64,000 nucleotides of DNA from Agroathelia rolfsii. Its lineage: Eukaryota > Basidiomycota > Agaricomycetes > Amylocorticiales > Amylocorticiaceae. The DNA is taken from NCBI GenBank assembly GCA_018343915.1, contig JABRWF010000005.1, positions 903,001 through 967,000 of the forward strand, given 5' to 3'. The first letter of the stretch is position 1. Each line of letters starts with the position of its first letter. The notes under the pieces were generated by a model that was not told where the DNA came from, did no database searches, and saw only the letters and a program-made list of their open reading frames with translations. Positions 1-11,827 of this stretch are shown here, piece by piece. A program made the position numbers and the translations under genes.

Positions 1-304
1 TCGACGCCTTCAGCGAATGCAACATCAACACGCGGTAAGCTGTCATCTATCCTTCACCGACATCCTCGACATCCCCTACTCCTTGCTCATACACACACAC
101 AGGGACCTACATCGCATACCCAACGACCTGCGCCAAGTACTCGAGGAATGCTTGGGTGAAAATCCCTCGCCGCGCGTGTACGATGCCTTTGAGCCCCAGG
201 TCCGCAAGCTCATCTTCGACATGCTCAACGGTCTACGCGCCAAGCAGCCCGATTACTGGCGTGCCGTAGGGATGTCGCGGCAGTCGCTCTCAGGATCGCC
301 ATAA
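1..304 (+). CDS. 3' end of an unidentified protein-coding gene
   Basis: This is the last part of a gene that begins outside the window. I read an exon at 1-34, an intron at 35-102 (GTAAGC at the donor, a CACACAG acceptor) and a final exon from 103 to the TAA at 302-304. The joined frame is open and gives about 78 residues, including the stretches RIPNDLRQVLEECLGE and LIFDMLNGLRAKQPDYW. These look helical and conserved rather than random. I do not recognise the family; a cytoskeletal or polarity regulator is only a guess. The gene ends convergently with the PARG-like gene at 747-1979. Confidence 0.6.
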   Translation, partial: RRLQRMQHQHAVSCHLSFTDILDIPYSLLIHTHRDLHRIPNDLRQVLEECLGENPSPRVYDAFEPQVRKLIFDMLNGLRAKQPDYWRAVGMSRQSLSGSP

Positions 305-746
305 ATCACCCTCCTTCATTCCATCCCGTTGAGTACCCACCACATCTTGAGGCCGGAGAGAGGGAATGTTCACGTTTAACACGACAACCGGAAGAACCGA
401 ATTGGGCGATACCATAATTATGGTTATTATGACGAGGACAGCGGGGCCAACCTTTATCACCACCACCCTTTCGTTCATCTATTCTTCTTTTCTTACACTT
501 GGCATTTCTGTTTTGTTTCGTTTCGATCATTTCGCCCGCCAGCGAGAAGACAAAGTGAGGGAAAAGGCAATAGCTGATTTTTGTATTTATTCATTTGACC
601 TTTTCTTCTTCTTTGTTATGTTTGTATCGATAGACATTGATTCATACTTACACCTGTTCTCCTTTGTCGTGTAACACTCCTACTATTAACTTATTACCAT
701 TTATCCCATTACCCATTCATGGATTTTTTTTCCCCAATGCTTTTCA
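305..746. other. Convergent intergenic region
   Basis: This stretch separates the stop of the left-edge gene from the stop of the PARG-like gene. Both neighbours terminate into it, so it should hold two 3' UTRs. It is T-rich on the plus strand and I see no coding pattern with usable splice sites. Confidence 0.5.
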
Positions 747-1979
747 CTACGCGTTTGCATTCAACTTGACGTCTCTGAGAACTTGTTCAAAGACAGCAAA
801 ATTATTTCCCCCATTGGACGGAGTACTGTAGATGGCGAATACGACACGCTTGAACCAGCCCTTGAACTCGGGATCAAGTAGGATCGTCTTCATCTCACGG
901 GCAACGAGCTCCGGCGGACAAAGGTATGCACCGCATCCCATTGCACCTGCATGCGCGGCAGGATGATCGGTCCCGAAGAAGAAAAAAAGTTGAGCACGCA
1001 TTGTCAAGGAAAAAAGTTCCACAGCTAGGAAGACTAAGAGAAGAAGGGAAAAAAAAAAAGTCACCCATAGCGTCCTATACGCTATCGCAGACAGATCATC
1101 TTTTTTGTTTTGATAGGGAGGGAAAAAAAGAAAAGGATAATGATGTCACATAAGAAGAAATGTCATCTTACCCAGCACAAGATACTGCTGTCCATAATGG
1201 CCCGCCATACGATACACTAGCCTGATCTTACCCCTCAGATCATCAAGCACAGTCGTATCCTGAAACGTTACTTCTCCCGCAGCCGTGTTGGTGAGATCAG
1301 GATAGCGAGGCGCAGCGACAGTGATGACGGATACGACAAGGCGATCGTCAACTGCCAGCTCGGCGCAGTCGTGGTCGAGATCGTCCTTGAACACGACCAC
1401 GCCGGGCGAGTAGATGCCCGCTCGTGAGCTGGGACCGATGTTGGGCCAGGGATAGTACGATGGCTTGAGGGTCTCGTATAGGGTGGATGAGTAGCACAAA
1501 GCTTCTTCCTAACAAACAATAGACACCATCATCGTTAGCCTCATTCATAATTCGGGGGGCAATTAGATTTCCAAGAATAGTGAAGGGTAGTATTGATGTA
1601 CCGGTAAGAGACGGTGCACAGATGACAAAAAAAAACATCATTTCAAGTTGTCCCCTACCTGTGTCTTACTCAGACTGTGAATCCATCCCCCACCGGGTAT
1701 CACATCACTCGCTAGGTTGAGTACGGCAATCTGGCCCTGTACATCCGCTTTCCCTTCTCGCGCGGCGATCGACCTAGCGGCTGTAAATGCGTCCGCATTC
1801 ACGATATCCACAGCGGTCTCTCCATACCCAGGGGACTGGGCAGCGTTGAGAGGTGCGAGATCCTGTAGGGAGATGAACGTGGAGGAGCTCGACGCGCCGG
1901 GAGTGTTGGAGACGATGGATGCGGAGCGGTCGACGGTGTCGTTTGCGATTTGTTTTCGTTGTCCGAGTGTGAGAGGCAT
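747..1979 (-). CDS. Microbial-type poly(ADP-ribose) glycohydrolase domain protein (TIGR02452/PARG_cat)
   Basis: Three exons (1979-1659, 1508-1172, 946-747) encode 285 residues; the exon lengths sum to 858 nt. Exon 1 carries NLASDVIPGGGW, the ADP-ribose-binding GGG loop. The intron then splits the catalytic QEE signature: Q is the last codon of exon 1 and EEALCYSS opens exon 2. Exon 3 supplies AMGCGAYLCPP, the second conserved loop of the family. In known members this fold removes poly(ADP-ribose) from proteins, using the two glutamates. No signal peptide or membrane segment is visible, so a nuclear or cytosolic role is likely. The start at 1979 is the first in-frame ATG and lies about 89 nt downstream of a TATA box. 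Family assignment is by motif recognition; activity is inferred. Confidence 0.85.
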
Positions 1980-3221
1980 TTCTTTGATTGTAGTGGATGT
2001 GTTATACTACTTCTAAAGCTGGAGTGCGGTTACTGTGCAGGACGGTGGTAGTGGATCCCCGGGGGGCTTTATAGTGTTTATTCTATGCTGCGGGATACGT
2101 GTATGATTCGTGGTGGTCATAGGCCCATCATTTATCGATATATTCATAGGCCACATAATTCAAGACTGACTACGTTTGCATGCCAATCCGATAAGACAGA
2201 GCAGTAACTGGAAGTCACTAGAACTTGCAATTGCGACTAGACGGAAACTTCGGTCAAGTCACCCACTTCATCTTCGTAAGTCGTGTACGTGTATCTTCAA
2301 CATACATCGCCATGTCCGGTCAGATACGGACAAATGAACGGTACACTAGGTCTTTCCCCCCCATCATGATGGTCAAAAACTTACAACCACCATCAAAGAC
2401 AACAACGACAGCAAAGCCGTAATGATTGATTCGTTGTTTGGTCGTATGGAGATCCGAATCTAGCCTCGTAGAGATCCGTGCTCAGTGCTTGTTAACTTCC
2501 TTATTTATCTGCTCTCTCAGGCTACGAATATATCCTAGTACGGCTTTACAGTGAAACCGGTTGACTTTGGCTATATCTCTTGGAAGACACTACAGGTGTG
2601 TACTCGTGGACGCACGGCATCCAGTTGTTCCCCGGTAGCCGTTCAGTCCTGCCTCCGATCATACTATGAATGCTCTAGGACTTGATGACGCCTTCCATCT
2701 TATAATCGTGATATTTCTCATAAACCTACGGTATATGATCCTTTCGAGTGTTTGCTTTCTATCTCGCAAATGTATAACGAACTGGCATATAACAACCGAG
2801 ACCCTCGCATTAGACACCCACGGATTGCTTAGGTCTTTGCTCCTTTATCATAACCATGATTTTTCTATTCACCACCGGTACTGCATACTGGGCTTGATTT
2901 ACTTAACGTCCCATGGATGACTGGATACAAGTATAAGTATGGAGGAGTCAGGGGCTTCATGTGTGCTTTCGATGATTAACGCAGAGCGCATGAGAGTGCC
3001 TAGAGAGATAGGTATTTCTATCAATAGCTATTGTTTGTCTTTGCTCATCTCTTCAAGGAACTCACATGTCAATGGGACGAATAGTAAGGCTAAGATATGA
3101 ATGTACTATAAGGCTCGTTTCGATGCATACGGCCTTGCAGGTACTGTATGAAGATGAGTATCATTACATTCGCATGCCAGCGCGATCAAAGAATATATCA
3201 GAATTCCTTTCAATACTAAAT
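1980..3221. other. Intergenic region without a recognisable gene
   Basis: The left part is the promoter of the PARG-like gene and the right part the 3' flank of the DUF4430-like gene. Only short ORFs without family resemblance or consistent splice sites are present. Confidence 0.45.
2068..2073 (-). promoter_or_regulatory. TATA box of the PARG-like gene
   Basis: TATAAA on the minus strand, about 89 nt upstream of the ATG at 1979, at a typical spacing for a fungal promoter. It follows a short G/C run. Confidence 0.45.
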
Positions 3222-4036
3222 TCATGCAACGACTAATACTTGTGCATTCGACCTTAATGAATCGTCTCGGGTCGCCTTCAAAATCTTAGCTCCCGACTTC
3301 TCGAACGTGATACTCGCAACTCCCTGGCTATTCGTTAGTGCCTCCTCTCCTGTACCCAGAACAGTTACAGCAGCGTTGGGGACGACGACACCCGATACAG
3401 CATCCGTCACCGTGAAATTCGCAGTCTGTCCGACACTCACGACCTCCGGGCCCGAATACGTGAGCGCGAGGAAATACGTCTTGTCAAATGCGTCGTAGGC
3501 CCAGAGGACGTAGTTTCCTGCTTGGACTTCGGCTTGACACCCGCCCACGGGAGTAAAAGACAAGTTGCTGTGGGAAGGCCCATCAAGGATCCCCCAGAAT
3601 TCTGTGCTTGTCTCTGCGGACGACGCGATACGCGTGATGAAGAAATCGTCGTATTCTGTGTCCCATGTTCTGATAAGACAGCGTAGTTAGTAACTGAACA
3701 ATTGCGCATATATTATGCAAATCTCATTCACCCATCAAACGTAAAGTTGGCTAGCTGGGCCGCATCACTTAACGCACTCGTGCATGTAGGACCAGGGCTA
3801 GGATTTGCGTTATAATTAAGGCCATCGCATTCATGCGTGCCTCCCGACGGTGTGGTGACGTTATGCCCGCTAGTCAGGATAGGTGCTTCGTAAATCGTGT
3901 GATTAGCACCCTCGATTCTGAGATTAACAAGAGTAGGAGTGTTGGCTAAAGGGGATCGTGGGAGCGATATGGCACGTCCCAGGGAACCAAAGCTCAAGGA
4001 GAACAGGAGCGCATTTGGGAGCGTATTGAAGCGCAT
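3222..4036 (-). CDS. Secreted DUF4430-like protein
   Basis: Two exons (4036-3732 and 3669-3222) join in frame to 250 residues. The N terminus (MRFNTLPNALLFSLSFGSLG) is a typical signal peptide, so the product is probably secreted or cell-wall associated. Conserved family stretches are GGTHECDGLNYNANPSPG, YDDFFITRI, EFWGILDG, FTPVGGCQ and VLWAYDAF. These match a basidiomycete secreted family carrying the DUF4430 (transcobalamin C-terminal-like) fold. The C-terminal third resembles an Ig/carboxypeptidase-regulatory-like beta sandwich (VVSVGQTANFTVTDA, GVASITF) and ends close to the frequent fungal pattern ATRDDSLRSN. Several N-glycosylation sequons are present. The biochemical role of the family is not established. 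Confidence 0.85.
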
Positions 4037-4587
4037 GATTGGCAGCAGACTGGGCCTCTTTGAAGTTGTCTTAAAGGCCGCCTTTTATATGGAAGCAAAT
4101 TATATAAAGGACAAGGAACCGGCTGAGACGTATGCGTGCATATCACGAGCCGTCATTTATGACTGTTGATCAAAAAATAATTCACTTCTCCAGGCCGCCC
4201 TAGTTCGAGTTTTTTAATTAATATTTGCAGCTGGACACACGGAATGATCGGGTTATCAAATATCCGTGCCTGAGGGGAGCATGTGTGAAGAACATTGGGC
4301 GAAAGACAGCTGGATCTATGCTGATGGTCACGCATGCAGGCTAGGAACATGCACTCATGATTACAAAGCTGGCGTATGTTGTCGCTAGCTAGGAACCAGT
4401 GTCAGAAACTTCTCGTATACGGATCAATCCAGGATTGATAAATTTCATTGATTACCGGATTGATTTATCGTTTGTCAAAGCATCTTCCGAGATTTAAAGA
4501 AATCAACACTAGTCAGTAACATACAGTCGGAAAACATGGACTAGAAACTCCTAGAAGAAAACGCCGTGGACATTGGCAACATAATGC
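4037..4587. other. Intergenic region: promoter of the DUF4430-like gene and 3' flank of NOP4
   Basis: Apart from the TATA elements near 4084-4110, the stretch is AT-rich (for example 4430-4510) and shows no coding signature. Confidence 0.4.
4084..4110 (-). promoter_or_regulatory. TATA elements of the secreted DUF4430-like gene
   Basis: Two overlapping minus-strand TATA-like motifs (from tttatat at 4084 and tatataaa at 4101) lie 48-75 nt upstream of the ATG at 4036. Either could be the core promoter. Confidence 0.4.
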
Positions 4588-7500
4588 TCATGATCGTGCC
4601 TTGGTACTTTTAGATTTGCGCTCTTTTCTCTTGCGCCCTATCAGAGAACCGAACTTGTTCTGCTCGCTTTTCGCCGGTTTAGTCTCATCGGATGAAGACT
4701 TTTTGTCTACAAGACGTTGCTTTTTCTTGGTTGGCTCTTTCTCCTTTTCATGGGCGGGAGTACGCTCATGTTCTGCCCTTTTATGTGGATGATGTTTATC
4801 ATGAGGTTTCCCGTCTTTGCCCTATATCGCTATGTCAATTTAACAATAATTAGATATATAGAATGTCATACCTGAGCTGCGCGTCTTCTGACGACTTGAA
4901 TATTCTCAATAGAGAACTCCGCAATTAGACTTCCCTTTCCTGTCGCCTTCTTACCCTCCCCTTTCTCAGCCCTCTCCAGCTCATCCTCTAGCCGCTTCAG
5001 CCTCGTAGCATTGCTATCTTCTGACGCCGCGTCTTGCTTCTTTCCTTTGTGTTTATCCTTCTCCATCCGAATTAAATCCTTCATTTCATCCTTCCACCAC
5101 CGCTCGAACAGCGCCAGAACCTCCGGGTTGTTATTCGTCCAGCGCAGGACACGCAGCGCATCGGCGTGGTTATGCATCTCCACAAAGCCGTATCCTCTAC
5201 TGCGACCTTTCCCCGTGAGTGGATCCACGCGCGCAGGCTCGAGAATGAGCTTCGTCTGTTTGACGCGGCTCTTGCCCTTTCCTTTGAAATGATGAGGCCG
5301 TTTCTTAGCCTTGGCATTGTCTCCATCATGCTCTCCACCATCTTCCTCATCACTCCCTTCCTCCTCTTTGACATTATCCTCCTGCTTGATCCCCTCGGCC
5401 TCGGCCTCCCCCTTCTCTTCATCCGCCTCCCGCAGTTCATCCTCACTAAGGGCCGTGCGTTTCCCCTCTTTAACTTCCTTCTCAAAGCTCTTGACAGCCC
5501 ACAGCGCAAGCCGCTTCATCATCCGCTCCGTGACCCACACCGGGATCTGGCGTACGCTCAACCGCGTTCGGCTCACGTACAAGCTCGGGTTCGTGCGCAG
5601 CAGCTGGCGGCGCGCGTTGAATGACGACGTACGTTTTTCGAGGTCAGTCGCGCTGACGGTTGACGCAGCTGGGGAATTTGGAAGGATAACTAGAGGGCAA
5701 AGTTAGAAAAAAGGGGGGAAAAAGGAGGGATCAGTGAGGAGACGATGAAAACATAGAAAAGTTGTGCACACCTCCTTCCCGGAGTAGGTATAAATTCCGC
5801 TTATCGCTCTTTTCTCGCCTACGCTCGCCTTCCTCCTTGAGACGTCCTGCTTCGTCCCGCGTGACGGCGCGCACGACATCGAGCGTCCGCCCGTGGAGCA
5901 CGAGGCTTTGCGCGAGTGAAGAGCTGGGATCCGGAGTTAACAGCGTCGGAAGCGAGAACGGATTCTTCTTGGGCTAAAAATGTATAGTTGTTTTGACGGA
6001 GGATCATTAGGATAAATGTGTAAGATACGCACTGTAGGAGCAAGGGAGCCAGTCGTTTCCACTTTGAGCAGTTCGCTTTGATGGATGGCTTTGTCGGCGT
6101 CCTCAATGTTCCAGAAACAGGCGAAGCCTGTTCCTCGTGAACGACCCGATTCGGGGTCGAGTGTGATTCGAGCGTAGCGTAGAGGGCCGAATGATCGAAA
6201 CCTAGATGAACAACCGTCAACACAATGTGATCAAGGTTGAAATCGAATGGATGCAAATGCTAACAGTGTTCGCAACTCCACTTCGGTAGCCTCAAATGGA
6301 ATATTGCGTATGAACAGTGTTGTGCCTGCTGCCGGCGGTGGAAGCTGAGGCTTGAAACGCTCTTCGTCGTCGTCTGACCTGTCGTCGTCTTCAACTTCGT
6401 TGTTATATACGCTGTCATGAACGCCAATATGCGAGTCACTCTCGTCTTCTTCGTCCGTTTCCCCTTTCTCTTCCTCATCCTGATCTTCTCGATCCTCTTC
6501 CTTCACCGATTCCTCGCTCCCACTCTCCATATCTTCATCTTCCTCACCATCAACAGCCATCTTCGCCTTCTCTTCCTCCCACCTTTGCTTACTCAGTGCC
6601 CAATCAACAGCAATAACCCTCCCCGCACCATCCTCCTTCATCTCATAATCTTCGTCCTTGACTTCTTCGTCCCCATCCCCACCCTCCTGCATTTCAGAAG
6701 TAGTAGCAGCGGCAGCTTCCTTTTTACGCTTCGCCTCCTCCCTCCTTTCCTTCTTCCTCTTTTGCTTATCTTTTACCATCTCCTCTGCCACACCGGGGCG
6801 GACTAGCATTCCATTACATTTCTCGATAGCCTTCTCCGCGTCTGATTTGCTCAGCATCCATACAAACGCGTAGCCCTTTGATCGTTTCTTGCTTTTGGCT
6901 TTTGAGTCATTTTCTTCCTCTCCCTCTGTTCGTGCTTGACCGTTTTCTGAGGAGGCTTCGGGGATATGTATAGAATGTATCGGTCCATGTGGGAGGAAAA
7001 TGGCGCGGAGATCCTGTTCGGTAATGTTCCACGGCAGATTGCGGATGATCAAGCGAGAAGAACGGGATGGCGCTATGGTTCGTGCGCTTGCCGCCTTTGT
7101 GTTACTAGTACCGTTATTGGATGAGGGTTCAGCGGAAGGGGCAGCAGGCCCGCTAGCGGAAGCGTCAGATATTTTCACTTTAGACATATCGTCGAGGCGC
7201 TTTTTGAGTGTGACGGAGAGGAGGGAGCCTTTGAAGACGTGTGCGTGGAGTTTTGTGACGGTATCTTGGGCGTGGGCAGAGGTATCGAAGAGAGCAAGTG
7301 CTAACATGGCAGATGACGTTTTTAGGATTGCTTCACATAAGTAATAGCAGGAAGTAAGATATACTACCTCGGGAGTTGTCATCTGAGCCATCACTGTTCT
7401 TTGCAGGCCATTCGATCTTTTCGGCGCCAGCATATTTTCTAACCTTCTTCCAGAGGGCTTTCGAGTCAAGAGATGCCGAGAGGCCAGATATGACTATAGT

Positions 7501-8050
7501 ACGGATAGCGTCCGGATCTTTAGGAGCTTTTACAAACGGTTTGGATGGGCGTGGAGGGGGTCGAGGTTTTGATTCCTTCTTTACAGACTCATCCTTATCC
7601 TTGGGCTATATGCCATTCATCTTGGTCAGTGTCTTATAATATCAAGAGTAAAATAAATAAATGAAAGTAGTACAACGCACCTTTTTATCTGCCCATTGTA
7701 CTCTCAATGACCGTCCTTGAAGCGCAAGCCCCTCTTTGCTGATAGTCTCAAATGCGGACTGTGCATCTTCTTTGATGGCAAACGACACATATCCCACGCC
7801 TTTTGAGACACCTGTGCCATGCTCTGTGACCACAAATGCCGAGCGTACGGGTGCGACATCGGAGAAGAGTGTCTGCAGGTCGACGGATGTAGCGGTGTAG
7901 GGAAGATTGGAGACAAACAGCGTTGATCTAGTATTATTACCAGACTTCAAGATACAGACTGCATCCCCAGTAGCTAATATAAACTAACCCATGAGTGATC
8001 TCAGCGTCGTTTTCGCCTCTTTCCTTGCGTTTTCCCAGAGCAGAGGACAT
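4588..8050 (-). CDS. NOP4: Nop4/RBM28-like nucleolar RNA-binding protein
   Basis: Eight exons (8050-7989, 7927-7681, 7605-7368, 7300-6265, 6201-6033, 5973-5772, 5689-4872, 4821-4588) sum to 3006 nt, giving 1001 residues. There are five RRM-like segments: RRM1 about 22-100 (STLFVSNLPYT, GVGYVSF); RRM2 about 137-215 (RTIVISGLS, HVFKGSLLSVTLKKR); RRM3 about 263-405 (SRLIIRNLPWNITE, KGYAFVWM); RRM4 about 507-620 (TTLFIRNIPFEATE, GTGFACFW); and a divergent RRM5 from about 690 (RGYGFVEM). A long acidic tract separates RRM3 and RRM4, and a lysine-rich tail ends the protein. In yeast, Nop4 acts in 60S pre-rRNA processing in the nucleolus, and this domain plan fits that family. Start chosen because MSSALGKRK precedes a normal donor and RRM1 follows directly. 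Confidence 0.92.
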
Positions 8051-8261
8051 TTTTTTTTGCCTGTATTATTATTTTACAGGCGAGTTGATGAAATTGTGAA
8101 TGGGACAGCCACCGGAAGCAAATGGCGACGAAATGACCCGGTTCTCCGGCGGCTCAATCGACTTTGGCCCGACGCGACTCGGATGATCGCTGCCTGCCAT
8201 TGACTGCGGCAAATGGCCAGCCTGCGTAACAAGTCATCATCATCTTGTAATCTACCCCATA

Positions 8262-8267
8262 TATAAA
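8262..8267 (+). promoter_or_regulatory. TATA box of the AIM32-like gene
   Basis: TATAAA in an AT-rich context about 84 nt before the ATG at 8351, in the 300-bp divergent region shared with NOP4. It supports the start at 8351, although an in-frame ATG exists at 8309. Confidence 0.4.
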
Positions 8268-8350
8268 TATTAAGGAGGGCTTAAATCACTCAGCCGGCTG
8301 TATTCCATTTGAAACTCGTTGCATCACCTATCACTTGTACCCACTCAGCC

Positions 8351-9325
8351 ATGGTGCTTAGAACCATCGTTCGTCGCTCGTTTGGATCTACGACTGCTAT
8401 TGGTAATGTTACGGTAAAAGGTGCTAGGCCAGCATCATCCTTAGCGGGTGGTATCAAAGCCCACGATATGTATGTTCTACTGCACACTCCCACTAGCCCC
8501 ACAACATACCCCAAAATCCTATCCTCGAAGCTTCAACGGGAGCTCCAACTTCGTCTTGGCCCAAGTGCAACTGTCAACTTCAGCTATCCTCGGAGAAAAA
8601 ACCACTCAGATACACCAGCTTCTCAGTCCTTCAACTATGATGTTGAGCCGGATTCTTACACCGCCTCTGCATGGTCTACCCTTGGTGGAGAAACGGGTAC
8701 ATTTCAAATATCTTCAGAGAACCTGGACGACATAGCATCTAGGCTTTCTCAGGATATGGCTCAGCCCAGAAAAGACTCGTCGTCGACACCAGTGCATCTG
8801 TATGTCTGCACGCACGGACAGCGAGATTGTCGTTGTGGGGACAAAGGGACTGACCTAATACATCACCTCGAGACTGAGCTGGAGAAAATGAAGCAAGAAT
8901 CTCCCGAGGATCCCCGTCTCAAAAATATCGTCATAGGCGAAGTTGGGCATGTTGGAGGTCATAAGTATGTTTTCATTTACTTATCATAGCTACAACGTTT
9001 CTAATATGTCAATCGTGTGTAGATGGGCCGCGAACCTTTTGGTATTCCCTCATGGCGAATGGTAGGCGGAACATGGTTTACTCACTATGCCGATTGATTC
9101 ATGGATTGCCTTAGGTTGGGAAATCTTGAGGGGAAGCATGCAAGATGGGTTTTAGAGAGCATCATTCAGCGTCCCGAAGCTTCTGTAGCATTGCCTGCAG
9201 AACACGCTCCTCTTTGCCCAGCTCACTGGCGAGGACGCATGGGCATGTCAAAAGAGGAGATGCTTAAAGTGGCCGAGAAGATAGAGACGTATGAAGACCC
9301 TCTCAGCTACATTTATCCAAAGTAA
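8351..9325 (+). CDS. AIM32: Sucrase/ferredoxin-like (Suc_Fer-like, Aim32-type) protein, probably mitochondrial
   Basis: Three exons (8351-8964, 9023-9061, 9115-9325) sum to 864 nt, giving 287 residues. The start MVLRTIVRRSFGSTT is rich in Arg/Ser with no acidic residue, like a mitochondrial presequence. Central motifs are VHLYVCTHGQRDCRCGD and the His-rich segment EVGHVGGHKWAANLLVFP. These are the thioredoxin-like ferredoxin-type Cys and His ligands of the Suc_Fer family, which can hold a 2Fe-2S cluster. The tail contains ALPAEHAPLCPAHWRGRMG. Yeast Aim32 is a mitochondrial redox protein of this family. A 39-nt middle exon is needed to join the HVGGHK and GEW parts. It is divergent from NOP4 and convergent with the glycosidase gene. 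Confidence 0.85.
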
Positions 9326-9561
9326 ATTTCACGCTCTTTGAAGCCTATTTAACCCATCCGACTGATTTGTCTACTTAGATAAGTTTTTTTATACTTCATA
9401 GAATATGCATATCCATCTTCATATTCTTCGTGTTTAATTCTGTCTGTTAGATACCGTGGAAGTTGCGCATGCTGATGTACGCCTGGCCATTTGGATAGAG
9501 TATAAGCTAATTGTCTACATCGGGAACTAGCCACAAAGTACAAAATCTGACAATTCATATT

Positions 9562-11453
9562 TTATATCGCTTTCGATAGTCCTTCTGACCTCACCGCCCA
9601 TCCGTCCGTCGGAAACCCTGGTGCGTCACCCACACTGCCGTCCCAGCCTCCTGCCATGAAAGCCACAGCATATAAAAGACCACCTGAACCGGGGAAGTAT
9701 GGTGTCGGCACCCTCGCTCCACCAATGGGCATACCCACATCATCAAACTGGAACAAATCATCCAGCAGCCATTCTACAGCCTTTTCTGTGTTTCCTGTGC
9801 GTGCTGCTGCCAACGCCAGCATAGGGAAATCCCAGCCCCAGCATTCATCAAACGTCCAGGTCTCCCATAGTTTCGACTGCGTCTCATTGAACGTGGTCAA
9901 GTTTAGGAACTGGGTAGGTGGTAGCCAGCCATACAAGCCTACGAGCGCGGGATGGTCCGAGGTATAGGCAGAATCGGTCCAGAAGTTGGATGGGATTCCT
10001 TCGTACACAGCATACGTGCCATCCTCGACGGGCGGCGGTGCAAGCTGCTCGCGAACGGTTGTCCAGTTGCTCGGGGCTGTTTCATTCAATCTGACGGATA
10101 AGGAGCGCGAGAGGAGCGACCAGTTGTTCCATAAGGTCCAGTGTCCGGCGTGCCACCAATACATCTCCATGTGGAATTTCCCGTACTGATTTGTTCATGA
10201 TTCAGTAGGTAGGTTGAATAAGAAAAGGTATACAGATTTTCTTTTCAATCATCACACTCACCCAGCCATCATTGACTAGACCAGACTAGTCGGACCATTA
10301 GTTTCTCTTGTTTTTTCTTATCGATGATCTGGTCAGCAGCACTCACCTCTTGTGGTGGCAGGTCCCCAGCCTCGTTAACGCGCATCAAATATCGTGAAAG
10401 CACAATCCGCCTCTGTAGTTCTACTGCACGCATGTCAGTCGAGCCCGTCAGAACATCGACGAACCCGCTCTGTGTCCAATAGTCCCCCCAAGTTTGTGTA
10501 GAAGACTCATATATCTCGCTTATACTCGGCAGAGTCACTTCAGTTTGATTTGGAGTATATAGGACAGATAGCTGGAACGAGTCGCTCGATATGGACGACT
10601 GCGGCATGATGATGTACTGGTGAGTCTCTGGTGACACCCGCGTAATATTGAAGCTATCCCCTGCCACGACCGTATAAAACGTCGTCGCGTTGAGCGAGTC
10701 GTACGAATGCGCTATAATCGTCTGATTCCCACTTTGACTCAGCGTCGTGTTGTGTAACGACGTCTCGTTGAACACGCCCACAAATGGCGCAGAGAACTTG
10801 CTCGTCCCGTCGCACCACGGAAAGTCCAGGAACACGCCTAACTGTCCTGTCTGTAGTAGGTTAGACGTGATACTGATGCCTACCACGTCCAGATCTTGGT
10901 GCACCGCTGTGCCTATAGTCACGTCTTCGCCGTTCCATAAGAACGAGCTGGTTATAGTCCCACTCCACAAGTCCAACGTCTGTGTCTTGTTACTGAGGTC
11001 CGTCTCGGATACATTCAGCGCAGCCCCCTGTGAGTCATAGAATGCCAACCCGATACGTCCCAAATTGACGCGGTTGGGGTTTGCGATCAACCACTGTTGT
11101 ATCTCCGCCTCGCCGCCAAATTCATACTGCACGAGCCGATCGTGATTCCACCACTCGACGCCCTCGTAATTGAGGATATCCTCCGTCGTGCGGTTCGCGG
11201 GTAAGGTATCGTTCTTCCATCCCCAATCTGACATGATGGCCCATGGCAGGAACGTCTGCAGACCTGTCACGTCGGCACCGAATGCAAATCCGCCATTGCC
11301 GACTTGCATAGGCGTCGTGTCATTGGAGGCGTTCCGGACTGGATTGTACTGGGAGACGACGGCATAGCGGTCAATTGGACTGGTAGTACCGAAGACAGAA
11401 TCCGTCGACCAAAGAATGGCGCTAAATAAAAGTAGTGATCGCAGCCCGGCCAT
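9562..11453 (-). CDS. Secreted six-hairpin glycosidase-like protein
   Basis: Three exons (11453-10347, 10285-10262, 10185-9562) sum to 1755 nt, giving 584 residues; the middle exon is only 24 nt and encodes SGLVNDGW. A hydrophobic leader (LRSLLLFSAILWSTDSVFG) predicts secretion, and many N-x-S/T sequons are present. Recognisable stretches are QVGNGGFAFGADVTGLQTF, MEMYWWHAGHW and FDECWGWDFPMLALAAARTG, which match fungal proteins with the six-hairpin (alpha,alpha)6 glycosidase fold. Such enzymes act on plant or fungal polysaccharides; the substrate here is unknown. A TATA motif lies about 46 nt upstream. Confidence 0.85.
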
Positions 11454-11827
11454 GCCAGTGGGAAATTAATACGACTGGAAACGAAAACTTGTGTTGCATT
11501 TATACACCATCATGTATGATGTCCGCTTCGCATCGGCGCGCTGGCGGTCCTGTTGGGGTCATGGGACTGTGCCGACTGAGCAGAACTCATGACCAGCTCC
11601 GAGAAGAAGAAAAGATCATTACGTCACAAGTGTTGTATATTTCTGTTCATATAAAATGCTTTGGTTAACCAATATCAATTAGATCAAGATTTGCATGATG
11701 TAGAAGGAAGAGTCGTAAAACAAACTGTATCAAAGTCCAAGTTCAGTATTCTAAGTAATAACTTCAAATCGAGAAAATAAGCTGTACGATGTGTGGGTAT
11801 GTGAAATAGGATGTGCTACTTGGTGAT
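11454..11827. other. Intergenic: promoter of the glycosidase and 3' flank of the ABC transporter
   Basis: Both neighbours lie on the minus strand. The stretch is AT-rich toward the transporter stop and no gene is visible besides the TATA box at 11499. Confidence 0.4.
11499..11504 (-). promoter_or_regulatory. TATA box of the glycosidase-like gene
   Basis: TATAAA on the minus strand, 46 nt upstream of the ATG at 11453. Confidence 0.4.
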
